From: FEN-1297 sp964498065
GTDB taxonomy: Bacteria > Bacteroidota > Ignavibacteria > Ignavibacteriales > Ignavibacteriaceae
Direction: 5' to 3'
NCBI GenBank assembly: GCA_964498065.1
Contig: CAZCFZ010000009.1
Location: forward strand, 1 to 64,000
DNA length: 64,000 nt
A program made the translations under genes and the position numbers. This document shows positions 8,819 to 16,441 of this stretch, in pieces. Below the pieces are notes generated by a model. That model was not told the origin of the DNA, ran no database searches, and saw nothing but the letters and a program-made list of their open reading frames with translations. Position 1 is the first letter of the stretch; the number at the start of each line of letters is the position of its first letter.

Positions 8819-8861
8819 GGGGCATAGTGAATGTTGATCCGCAAGTAGACCACTATGCTCC
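8819..8861. repeat. 11-bp stem inverted repeat after metX
   Basis: GGGGCATAGTG (8819-8829) and CACTATGCTCC (8851-8861) pair over 11 bp with one G-T wobble around a 21-base loop. No T-run follows on either strand. It may stabilise the 3' end of the met transcript or be a REP-like element; function unknown. Confidence 0.5.
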
Positions 8862-8880
8862 AAATGTTTCTTAATGTGAG

Positions 8881-10053
8881 TTATAACGATTTTATAAATT
8901 TATTAATTAGCTTATGTAATTGAGAAAATTCTATTAAGAAAGCATCATGTCCATATATAGAATTTATTTGAGAATATTGGGAATTAGGAATCATTGATGC
9001 TATATCCATTTGTTCATTTGCCGGATATAGTACATCAGTAGAAATTCCAATGTTTAGACTTTTTGCTTTAATATTCCCGAGAACTTCTTTAGTCGAACCT
9101 CTTTCAAATCCCACATCATGCAAATCCATTGCATTCGAAATATACAGATAAGTGTTGGCATCAAACCGAATTACTAATTTTTTCCCTTGGTAGTCGAGGT
9201 AATTTTCTATTTGAAATCGGTCTCTTTTATCAAATATGTTATTAACTCCGGTAAGGATCTCCCTGCCGAATTTTGCATTAAATGATGCACCGCTTCTATA
9301 ACTGATCATAGCAATCTTACGTGCAAGACTTAGACCTCTTTGCGGCTGCGATTTGTAACTCCCATTATTCCACTCATAATCATTAATAATTGCATCTCTT
9401 GCTGTTTCATTTAAAGCTATGCACCACGGCGAATGCTTTGCTGAAGTAGCAATTGGAATAATGGAATTAATAAATTCCGGATACATAATTGCCCATTCCA
9501 AAACTTGCATTCCTCCCAAAGAACCGCCTGCAGCGGTAATCAAATTGTTCACTCCCAATTTTTTTAATAATAGATATTGAACTTTTACCATATCTCGAAC
9601 AGTAACGGCAGGAAATTCGATTCCGTATTTTTCCCCGGTAGTCGGATTTATCGAAGCCGGTCCTGTAGTTCCATAACAACTGCTTAAAAAGTTCGGGCAA
9701 ACTATAAAGTATTTTTCCGTATCAAAAACTTTTCCCGGACCGATTAATTCATCCCACCATCCTTTCTTACCTAAAAACATTTGATTGTACTTAAATAAGA
9801 ATTCCTCTTGTTGGGAGTTTTCTAATTCGGATTCGGTAATTTTACCTGCAGCATGGGCATTACCGGTTAAAGCATGACAAATTAATATTGCATTATCTCC
9901 GTCACCGTTTAAAGTACCGTATGTTTGATATGCGACCTGTACTGAATCAAGTTTTTGTCTCGATTCGAGTCTTAAAGAATCGTTATTGTTTAACAATTCG
10001 ATGAAATTGGTTTTTGATTCTATTTGTATTGATTCGTTCAGTGCTGTTTCCAT
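8881..10053 (-). CDS. metX: Homoserine O-acetyltransferase
   Basis: Acetylates homoserine with acetyl-CoA, making O-acetylhomoserine for MetY in methionine synthesis. The 390-residue alpha/beta hydrolase fold protein has the nucleophile serine in AGGSLGGMQVLEWA, the acid aspartate in GISTDVLYPANEQ and the histidine in YGHDAFLIE. The conserved NPTTGEKYG-type segment before the nucleophile is also present. It follows metY by about 107 bp on the same strand, with a perfect 11-bp hairpin in the gap, and so shares metY's leader and riboswitch. MetX proteins can use succinyl-CoA instead; the presence of an O-acetylhomoserine sulfhydrylase next door favours acetyl-CoA. Confidence 0.95.
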   Translation of the reverse strand: METALNESIQIESKTNFIELLNNNDSLRLESRQKLDSVQVAYQTYGTLNGDGDNAILICHALTGNAHAAGKITESELENSQQEEFLFKYNQMFLGKKGWWDELIGPGKVFDTEKYFIVCPNFLSSCYGTTGPASINPTTGEKYGIEFPAVTVRDMVKVQYLLLKKLGVNNLITAAGGSLGGMQVLEWAIMYPEFINSIIPIATSAKHSPWCIALNETARDAIINDYEWNNGSYKSQPQRGLSLARKIAMISYRSGASFNAKFGREILTGVNNIFDKRDRFQIENYLDYQGKKLVIRFDANTYLYISNAMDLHDVGFERGSTKEVLGNIKAKSLNIGISTDVLYPANEQMDIASMIPNSQYSQINSIYGHDAFLIEFSQLHKLINKFIKSL

Positions 10054-10104
10054 TTTATATCTTTTCGAAAGTCTAATTTAATAATTAAAAAAATAATATA
10101 ATTA

Positions 10105-10148
10105 TTCTAACGGGCGTATTACAATTAGTTTCTCACTGCCCGTTAGAA
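10105..10148 (-). repeat. Perfect 11-bp inverted repeat between metY and metX
   Basis: TTCTAACGGGC (10105-10115) and GCCCGTTAGAA (10138-10148) are perfectly complementary around a 22-base loop. It lies between the metY stop and the metX start. The sequence after it on the minus strand is AT-rich without a clear U-run, so a partial terminator or RNA-processing/stability element is as likely as a full terminator. Confidence 0.5.
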
Positions 10149-10160
10149 ACATTAAGATGA

Positions 10161-11498
10161 CTAAGCGTTAATTGTTTGCTTTACGGCCGCATTTATAGCT
10201 TCGTCAAAATCTTCGATAATATCATCAATATGTTCTAATCCTACGGATACTCTTATTTGTTCCGGCAATACTCCTGCTTCTTTTTGTTCTTTTTCATTTA
10301 ACTGCTGATGTGTAGTGGATGCCGGATGAATAACAAGGGTTTTTGCATCTCCGACATTCGCTAATAAACTGGAAAGTTGAACGTTATTAACAAAATTTTT
10401 ACCTGCATCAATTCCGCCTTTAATACCAAATGATAACATGGAACCAAACAATCCATTCCTTAAATATTTTTTAGCTATTTGATGATAAGGATGGTTTTCC
10501 AAACCGGGATACCAAACCCACTCAATTGCAGGATGCTGTTCCAACCATTTTGCAAGCGCCAATCCGTTTTGGCAATGTCTATCGATTCTAAGTGAAAGGG
10601 TTTCCAATCCTTGAAGGAGCAAAAAAGAATTAAAAGGACTAATTGCAGGTCCAAGGTCTCTTAATCCTTCTACTCTAGCACGGATAATAAATGCGATGTT
10701 CCCGAACTGAGAACCTTTTCCGAAAATATCATTAAAAACTAAACCATGATATCCCGGAGATGGTTCTGTAAAAATTGGAAAGTTTCCGTTTCCCCAGTCA
10801 AATTTTCCGGAATCTACCACAACACCGCCAATAGAAGTTCCATGACCGCCGATCCATTTTGTTGCTGATGCAGTAATAATATCGGCACCGTGATCAAAAG
10901 GTCTTACAAGATACCCGGCAGCACCGAAAGTGTTGTCGACAATTAATGGAATACCATGACGATGAGCTATTTCTGCTATCTCTTCAATATTCGGAACATT
11001 TAATCTAGGATTACCGATAGATTCAATATACAAAGCTTTTGTTTTGGGATCGATAAGCTTTTCGAATTCCTGGGGATCATCACCATCAACAAATTTAACG
11101 TTTATTCCGAGCCGTGGCAGAGTAACTTTAAATTGATTATATGTTCCGCCGTATAATAAGCTTGTCGAAACTATATTTTCTCCGGCTTGAGCAATTGTAG
11201 TTACTGCAATTAATTGTGCTGCCTGGCCTGATGCTGTGGCCAATGCTGCCGCACCCCCTTCAAGAGCCGCAATTCTTTTTTCAAAGACATCTGATGTGGG
11301 GTTCATAATTCTTGTATAAATATTTCCGAATTTTTGCAGTGCAAATAAATCTGCTGCATGCTGTGCATCGTTAAAATTATACGATGTTGTTTGATAAATA
11401 GGTACAGCTCTTGCCCCTGTTGTTGGATCGGGTGCCTGTCCCGCATGCAATTGCAAAGTTTCAAATTTGTAATCGCGTTTTCTGTCCTCGTTACTCAT
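10161..11498 (-). CDS. metY: O-acetylhomoserine sulfhydrylase (aminocarboxypropyltransferase)
   Basis: PLP enzyme that makes homocysteine from O-acetylhomoserine and sulfide, so this organism can use direct sulfhydrylation. The length of 445 residues fits the MetY family. Visible signatures are the N-terminal FETLQLHAGQAPDPTTGARA, YTRIMNPTSDVFEKR, the phosphate-binding ALATASGQAA, the cofactor-contacting DNTFGAAGY and the Schiff-base lysine in SATKWIGGHGTSIGG. It is the first gene after an unusual leader: a Met/Cys-rich peptide attenuator and then a SAM-I riboswitch. metX follows downstream. Confidence 0.95.
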   Translation of the reverse strand: MSNEDRKRDYKFETLQLHAGQAPDPTTGARAVPIYQTTSYNFNDAQHAADLFALQKFGNIYTRIMNPTSDVFEKRIAALEGGAAALATASGQAAQLIAVTTIAQAGENIVSTSLLYGGTYNQFKVTLPRLGINVKFVDGDDPQEFEKLIDPKTKALYIESIGNPRLNVPNIEEIAEIAHRHGIPLIVDNTFGAAGYLVRPFDHGADIITASATKWIGGHGTSIGGVVVDSGKFDWGNGNFPIFTEPSPGYHGLVFNDIFGKGSQFGNIAFIIRARVEGLRDLGPAISPFNSFLLLQGLETLSLRIDRHCQNGLALAKWLEQHPAIEWVWYPGLENHPYHQIAKKYLRNGLFGSMLSFGIKGGIDAGKNFVNNVQLSSLLANVGDAKTLVIHPASTTHQQLNEKEQKEAGVLPEQIRVSVGLEHIDDIIEDFDEAINAAVKQTINA

Positions 11499-11580
11499 TG
11501 TTCTATCCTTTCATTTATGATTTGATATTTATGTGAAAAACTTTTTATACTTAATTTTTTATCAATTAAATCTTTATTAA

Positions 11581-11616
11581 AAAAAAACCTCTTCGGAAAG
11601 ATTTTTCGAAGAGGCT
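11581..11616 (-). terminator. Intrinsic terminator of the SAM riboswitch
   Basis: On the minus strand CCTCTTCG and CGAAGAGG form an 8-bp stem around about 11 bases, followed immediately by a run of seven or more U. It lies directly after the SAM-I aptamer and 80 bases before metY. This is the expression platform: SAM binding should favour this hairpin and stop transcription. Confidence 0.9.
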
Positions 11617-11629
11617 TGGTAAACTTCTT

Positions 11630-11753
11630 CTCTCATCTTTCCCTTGCCGATTTTGCAATCAGCGGGCAGGAGGTAGCACCATGACTCCCGGTTATGCCGG
11701 AACGGTTGCTAAGGTTTCACAGGGCCTGATCCCTCAACCTTTCTCGATAAGAG
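11630..11753 (-). ncRNA. SAM-I (S-box) riboswitch upstream of metY
   Basis: The minus strand carries the hallmark S-box core. It starts CTCTTATCGAGAAAGG, then GAGGGA and GGCCCTGTGAAACC, then TTAGCAACC, the P3/P4 arms and a closing GATGAGAG that pairs with CTCTTATC as P1. These match the kink-turn and SAM-pocket sequences known for this class. The aptamer binds S-adenosylmethionine and is followed by an intrinsic terminator. It sits downstream of a separate leader-peptide attenuator in the same transcript. Confidence 0.95.
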
Positions 11754-11789
11754 CTTTAATATTTAATTAATTATTAAGTCATATTCATA

Positions 11790-11828
11790 ATAAAAAAACC
11801 CTTCTCAATTAATTTATCGGGAAGGGTT
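11790..11828 (-). terminator. Attenuator terminator after the Met/Cys leader peptide
   Basis: On the minus strand AACCCTTC...GAAGGGTT forms a stem of at least 8 bp with a 16-base loop, followed by U7. It lies about 30 bases after the leader-peptide stop codon and about 35 bases before the SAM riboswitch. The 5' arm (ACCCTTCCC) could alternatively pair with GGGAGGT at the end of the leader coding sequence (two-base bulge), a candidate antiterminator. Confidence 0.8.
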
Positions 11829-11856
11829 AAGTCTAAAATTTATAATTGCTTTAGGA

Positions 11857-11958
11857 TTAGGCTGTGACCTCCCGCGATGACATACACATCATCATACAAC
11901 AGCAACACATGCCCATCATGTTTTTATTATCTTTAATATTTTTAATTTCGTAGTTCAT
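11857..11958 (-). CDS. Met/Cys-rich leader peptide of the metYX operon
   Basis: A 33-residue frame on the minus strand. Residues 14-26 read MMGMCCCCMMMCM, an almost pure run of methionine and cysteine codons, and the frame then ends SSREVTA. It starts about 8 bases after the predicted transcription start and is followed by an intrinsic terminator, the layout of a transcription-attenuation leader such as thrL or hisL. A ribosome slowed at Met or Cys codons, when charged tRNA-Met or tRNA-Cys is scarce, should prevent the terminator from forming. The alternative, a small metal-binding peptide, is less likely given promoter, terminator and target gene. Confidence 0.8.
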   Translation of the reverse strand: MNYEIKNIKDNKNMMGMCCCCMMMCMSSREVTA

Positions 11959-11972
11959 TTTTATTGGTGTCA

Positions 11973-12001
11973 AAGATAATGTATTTAATTCCTTATGTCA
12001 A
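11973..12001 (-). promoter_or_regulatory. Promoter of the met leader (TTGACA-N17-TATCTT)
   Basis: Minus strand TTGACA (12001-11996), a 17-base spacer and TATCTT (11978-11973). Predicted start is near 11966, leaving only about 8 bases before the leader ATG at 11958. The thr and ilv leaders have the same arrangement. Confidence 0.75.
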
Positions 12002-12073
12002 TAGAAAATTTATTTTGTTTATTCTTTTTAGTGTTAATGTGATGAAATAAATAAACCGGAAATTTTTACAACA

Positions 12074-12889
12074 TTATTCTCCGCTATAAATTTTAGATGC
12101 TTTATCGGCCGAAGTAGTAATTCCCTTAATCATAGCGGAACTAAATCCATTATGTTCCATTTGATTCAAGCCTGAAATTGTAATTCCTCTTGGAGTTGTA
12201 ACTTTGTCTACTTCGCTTTCAGGATGGTTATTGGTTTTAACTAAAAGCGAGGCAGCTCCTTTTGCCGTTTGAGCAGCCATAAAAATTGCATCTTCCGAAT
12301 GAAAACCGATTTCAATTCCTCCCTGGGAAGCGGCTCTTATTGCACGAAGGAAAAATGCTATGCCGCAAGCGCATAATGCTGTGGCAGGAACCATAAGCTC
12401 TTCTTCAATTATCAAAGTTTTACCAACCGAATCAAAAATTTCTTTTGCAATAGTGAGTGCACCGTTGGTTTTTGTATCTGCAGCTAAGCATGTCATTGAT
12501 TCATGAATTGCTATTGCGGTATTCGGCATCGCTCTTATAACTTCAACATTTTTTCCGATTAATTCTTTAATCATTTTAATGCTTGCACCAGAAACAACCG
12601 ATATAATTAAATGTCTTTTTTCGTCAACAACATCTTTAATATCCGTCAATAACTCACTTAATTGTTTCGGCTGAACGGCAATTATTAAAATTTCAGAATC
12701 GGCAGAAGCTTTTTTATTGTTTTCGGTGATTTTAAAACCTTTTTCTGCATAGGAATTTAACGAATCTATTTTTCTCTTAGTTATATATATTTTCTCAGAG
12801 GGATATAAATTGGAAGTTTCTAACCCCTTTGCTATGGCTAACCCGATATTTCCGCCGCCTAAAATTGCTACATTCTTTTTTGATTCCAT
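12074..12889 (-). CDS. proC: Pyrroline-5-carboxylate reductase
   Basis: Reduces 1-pyrroline-5-carboxylate to proline with NAD(P)H. The 271-residue product has the Rossmann glycine motif near the N-terminus (VAILGGGNIGLAIAKGL), the conserved VIRAMPNTA segment and the C-terminal dimerisation domain with PGG-like TTPRGITISGL. It lies 38 bp after thrC, the last gene of the threonine operon, so is probably co-transcribed. Linking proline synthesis to the aspartate family this way is unusual but a function in proline synthesis is not in doubt. Confidence 0.92.
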   Translation of the reverse strand: MESKKNVAILGGGNIGLAIAKGLETSNLYPSEKIYITKRKIDSLNSYAEKGFKITENNKKASADSEILIIAVQPKQLSELLTDIKDVVDEKRHLIISVVSGASIKMIKELIGKNVEVIRAMPNTAIAIHESMTCLAADTKTNGALTIAKEIFDSVGKTLIIEEELMVPATALCACGIAFFLRAIRAASQGGIEIGFHSEDAIFMAAQTAKGAASLLVKTNNHPESEVDKVTTPRGITISGLNQMEHNGFSSAMIKGITTSADKASKIYSGE

Positions 12890-12927
12890 TTTACTTCCTT
12901 TCTAAAAAGTAATTTTGTTTAAATTAA

Positions 12928-14229
12928 TTAATTCATTAAAAATTCTTTAAAATCTTTATAGCTGCTTGAAATTTTTATCGAGCGTTTTTCTTTAGTTAAA
13001 CACATTTTTAACCTATCAGGGAGTTCTATTTCTGTGCCTAATGATTTTTCAACTATGTCCGCAAATTTTCCTGGATGAGCGGTTTCTAAAATAATTCCGT
13101 TGAATGAATTTAATTTGTATTCTCCGATATAATTTTTTAATGCCGAGTAACCCACTGCACCGTGCGGATCAATTAAGTAATTATAATTTGAATAAACTTC
13201 TTTCATTGCTGTAACCGTTTCTTCATCGGTAAAATTTTTACTGTAAATATCATTTTTTATCTGTAAAAGATTGTGATTATATAAATCCAAAATGCGTTTA
13301 AAATTACTCGGATCACCGACATCCATAGCATTTGATATTGTTTTGATAGAAGGTTTCGGATGATACTCGGAAGTTTCAAGATATTTCGGGAAAACATCAT
13401 TAGAATTTGTTGCTGCAATAAATTTAGTAACCGGAAGGCCCATCCTTTTTGCAATTAGTCCTGCAGTAAGGTTGCCGAAATTTCCACTGGGAACAGAAAC
13501 AATAGTTTGAAGATTTTTGTTCTCCAGTTGAGCGTATGCATTAAAATAATAAAATGACTGCGGAAGTAGCCTGGCTAAATTTATTGAATTAGCAGATGAT
13601 AATTTTTTTATTGATGTTATATCCTTATCAAGAAATGCCTTTTTTACAAGGCTTTGGCAATCATCAAAAGTTCCGAGAATTTCTAGTGCAGTAATATTTT
13701 TATCAAGAGTTGTAAGCTGCTGTTCTTGAATTTTACTGACTTTATTACTCGGATAAAGCAGGATTACATTAACTCCTTCAACATTATAAAAACCATTTGC
13801 AACAGCGCTGCCTGTATCACCGGAGGTGGCAACCAGGATTGTGATTTCTTTATTTGAATTTTTATTTAAATAAACCAAAGTATTTGCCATAAACCTGGCT
13901 CCAAAATCTTTGAATGCCAGTGTGGGTCCGTGAAAAAGTTCTAAAATATTAATCTGTTTATTTAAAGAAGCTAAAGGAGCATCAAATGTAATTGTGGAAT
14001 TAATAATATTTTCAAGTTCGGTTTTAGGAATATCCGGATTAAATAGATTATGTGCTGCAAGAAAAGAAATATCCTTAAAAGAATATTCTGAAATACTTTC
14101 AAAAAAATTTTCCGGCATCTTTTTTATTTCCAAAGGCATAAATAAGCCTCCGTCATCCGGTAAGCCTTTTAAAACAGCCTCCCTGAAGGAAACAATATTG
14201 TTCTTATTATTTGTACTGTAGTATTTCAT
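12928..14229 (-). CDS. thrC: Threonine synthase
   Basis: PLP enzyme that converts O-phosphohomoserine to threonine, the last step of the pathway. At 433 residues it matches the E. coli-type (shorter) threonine synthase. The Schiff-base lysine is in GPTLAFKDFGARF, the phosphate-binding loop is TSGDTGSAVANGF, and the N-terminal MKYYSTNNKNNIVSFREAVL is typical. Its ATG overlaps the stop codon of thrB by four bases (ATGA), implying translational coupling. It belongs to the operon thrA-asd-thrB-thrC-proC. Confidence 0.95.
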   Translation of the reverse strand: MKYYSTNNKNNIVSFREAVLKGLPDDGGLFMPLEIKKMPENFFESISEYSFKDISFLAAHNLFNPDIPKTELENIINSTITFDAPLASLNKQINILELFHGPTLAFKDFGARFMANTLVYLNKNSNKEITILVATSGDTGSAVANGFYNVEGVNVILLYPSNKVSKIQEQQLTTLDKNITALEILGTFDDCQSLVKKAFLDKDITSIKKLSSANSINLARLLPQSFYYFNAYAQLENKNLQTIVSVPSGNFGNLTAGLIAKRMGLPVTKFIAATNSNDVFPKYLETSEYHPKPSIKTISNAMDVGDPSNFKRILDLYNHNLLQIKNDIYSKNFTDEETVTAMKEVYSNYNYLIDPHGAVGYSALKNYIGEYKLNSFNGIILETAHPGKFADIVEKSLGTEIELPDRLKMCLTKEKRSIKISSSYKDFKEFLMN

Positions 14230-15161
14230 CCGATTACTTTAGGACCTTCTTTATTTATTTTAGAAATATACAGATCGCCGTTTAATTTAAGTGATTTTAA
14301 AATCCTACTCATTTTACTGCCCGCTTTTTCCGCAATATTTTTTGATTTACTAAATGCAAAAATTGAAGGACCTGAACCTGAAATACTGCATCCTAAAACC
14401 CCGGATTCAAGGGCAGCATTTTTAATTTCATTAAATCCCGGTATCAAGATAGATCTAATCGGTTCTATAATAACATCCTGCAAAGACCTTCCGACTAAAT
14501 CATAATTGCCGCTTGTTAAGCCTGCTACCAATCCGGCAACATTACCCCACTGTTTAACTGCATCTGAAAGCAGAACTTGCTTTCGTAAAATCTTTCTTGT
14601 ATCTGCAGTATTAATCTCAAGATGCGGGTGAAGAATTGTACAAAATAAATTTTTTGGAGTCCTAATATTTACTACATCTAAAGGATTAACGCTTCTAACT
14701 ATAACAAAGCCTCCCATTAAACAGGCGGAAATATTATCTGCGTGAGGTGTACCGCCGCAGGTTAATTTTTCACCTTCAAGAGCAAAAGGTAAAAGCTCGC
14801 TTTTAGTTAACGGTTTTCCTAAAATTTCATTAAGTGCAAAAACACTTGCAACCGCACTGGCAGCACTTGAACCGAGACCGCTTCCCAGAGCCATCTTTTT
14901 GTGTATTTCTATTTCTATACCTTTTTTAAAATTTAGATGTTTGGCTAAAGCAATAAGAGAAAGCCCGGCAGTATTTTTCATTGTATTCAGGGGCAATTTT
15001 CCGTTTTCGCCTGTAATTTTTGAAATTCTTATTCCCGGTTTATTTTTAATCTTCAAAATAAGTTCATCGCCCGGCCAATCGATTGCAAAACCCATTACAT
15101 CGAATCCGCAGCTTACATTCGTAACCGATGCCGGCGCAAATACTTTTATTTGGTTCTTCAT
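14226..15161 (-). CDS. thrB: Homoserine kinase
   Basis: GHMP-family kinase that phosphorylates homoserine. The 311-residue product has the N-terminal APASVTNVSCGFDVMGFA and the ATP-binding glycine/serine-rich motif ALGSGLGSSAASAVAS, plus the C-terminal GCSISGSGPSIFAFS motif 3. It overlaps thrC by four bases and follows asd by about 63 bp. With thrA, asd and thrC it completes the route from aspartate to threonine, except that homoserine is also drawn off by MetX in the neighbouring operon. Confidence 0.95.
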   Translation of the reverse strand: MKNQIKVFAPASVTNVSCGFDVMGFAIDWPGDELILKIKNKPGIRISKITGENGKLPLNTMKNTAGLSLIALAKHLNFKKGIEIEIHKKMALGSGLGSSAASAVASVFALNEILGKPLTKSELLPFALEGEKLTCGGTPHADNISACLMGGFVIVRSVNPLDVVNIRTPKNLFCTILHPHLEINTADTRKILRKQVLLSDAVKQWGNVAGLVAGLTSGNYDLVGRSLQDVIIEPIRSILIPGFNEIKNAALESGVLGCSISGSGPSIFAFSKSKNIAEKAGSKMSRILKSLKLNGDLYISKINKEGPKVIG

Positions 15162-15224
15162 TTTAAATCCGGTTAAATAATATGGGAGAACAAGTTTTCT
15201 GAATTACTATTAATCCCTTAAACA

Positions 15225-16271
15225 TTAAATATACCCCTTTGCTTTCATTATTTCCGCGCACAACAATGCGCCGCCGGCCGCTCCTCTATTAGTATTATGA
15301 GAAAGTACTACAAATTTATAATCGAATAGCGGATCTTTTCTTAATCTTCCTGTGGAAACCGCCATCCCTTTGTCTAAATTTCTATGTATTCTCGGCTGCG
15401 GATATTTGTCTTCTTCAAAATAATAAATCGGTTTTAAAGGAGCAGTAGGAAGATTTAATTTTTGCGGTTCACTTGAAAAATTGTCCCATGCCTTTTTAAT
15501 TTCTTCAATGGAAACTTTCTTCTTTAACTTAACCTGCACGCATTCCATATGTCCGTCAAGCACCGCAACCCTATTGCACTGCGCACTAATTTTAATTTCA
15601 TTATTTATGATTTTATTTTCTTTAAAGGTTCCGAAAATTTTAAGCGGTTCCGATTCCAGTTTAGGTTCCTCACCTGAAATATAAGGGATAACATTATCGA
15701 TAATATCAAGACTAGAAACTCCCGGATAACCGGCCCCGGAAAGAGCCTGCATTGTAACAACATTAACTGCCTCCAAACCGAAGTTATCCAATAAAGGTTT
15801 TAACGCCAGAACCATTCCGATTGTGGAACAATTCGGATTTGTAACAATACAGCCGCCATTATAATCTTGTGTTTTTATTATTTCCAAATGATCAGGATTA
15901 ATTTCGGGTACTAAAAGGGGGACATCTTTATCCATTCTATGGTTTTTTGAGTTTGATACAACATAGTATCCTTTTTTAGCAAAAGCCTCTTCAATTCCTC
16001 CTGCTACACTTGAATCCAAACCAGAAAATACTAATTTACTTTTTAAGTTTGGTTCGCATTCTTGAACCGTAATATTAGCTACTTCCTCCGGCAGGGGGGT
16101 AGATAGAATCCAATTAACAGCATTTTTATATAATTTACCTGCGGATTTTTCGGAAGCAGACAATTCGACTATTTGAAACCAAGGATGATTTGAAAGAAGT
16201 TCAATAAATTTTTGGCCGACACTTCCCGTAGCGCCGAGAATTCCGACTGGAATTTTTTCATTTGATGACAT
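15225..16271 (-). CDS. asd: Aspartate-semialdehyde dehydrogenase, archaeal/fungal type
   Basis: Reduces aspartyl phosphate to aspartate semialdehyde. The 348-residue sequence has the NADP-binding GILGATGSVGQKF, the catalytic cysteine in TNPNCSTIGM and the catalytic histidine in VAVLDGHMECVQV. The motif spelling and length are closer to the archaeal/fungal-type ASADH branch than to the classic E. coli enzyme; this is a judgement from remembered sequences. It sits between thrA and thrB in the threonine operon. Downstream products feed threonine and methionine here. Confidence 0.93.
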   Translation of the reverse strand: MSSNEKIPVGILGATGSVGQKFIELLSNHPWFQIVELSASEKSAGKLYKNAVNWILSTPLPEEVANITVQECEPNLKSKLVFSGLDSSVAGGIEEAFAKKGYYVVSNSKNHRMDKDVPLLVPEINPDHLEIIKTQDYNGGCIVTNPNCSTIGMVLALKPLLDNFGLEAVNVVTMQALSGAGYPGVSSLDIIDNVIPYISGEEPKLESEPLKIFGTFKENKIINNEIKISAQCNRVAVLDGHMECVQVKLKKKVSIEEIKKAWDNFSSEPQKLNLPTAPLKPIYYFEEDKYPQPRIHRNLDKGMAVSTGRLRKDPLFDYKFVVLSHNTNRGAAGGALLCAEIMKAKGYI

Positions 16272-16334
16272 TTTTATTTCCTCAACAAGTTATTCTATTT
16301 TGATTAATTTATAAATCTTAATGTTGTAAATATA

Positions 16335-16441
16335 TCTCTTATTAGTATGAAATAAGAAACGTGAAATGTCAAATGTAAAAACAAACATTAACATGTTTTA
16401 CCTTTAAGCTTTCACTTTTGACCTTTGACCTTTCACTTGTT
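16335..16441. repeat. Imperfect inverted repeat between thrA and asd
   Basis: The arms near 16350-16372 (GTGAAATGTCAAATGTAAAA) and 16412-16438 (CTTTTGACCTTTGACCTTTC) are imperfectly complementary. The 'GTGAAAGGTCAAAGG' theme resembles palindromic elements found between genes in many Bacteroidota and Ignavibacteriota. No gene lies in this 170-bp gap. Confidence 0.45.

Larger units (their letters stand above)
8132..8880. other. Gene-free spacer, 749 bp
   Basis: No supported gene on either strand. The region is very AT-rich from 8280 to 8360, with short AT palindromes. Its right part (8700-8865) holds two large hairpin-forming inverted repeats that lie just beyond the metX stop codon; these are listed separately. 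Confidence 0.5.
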
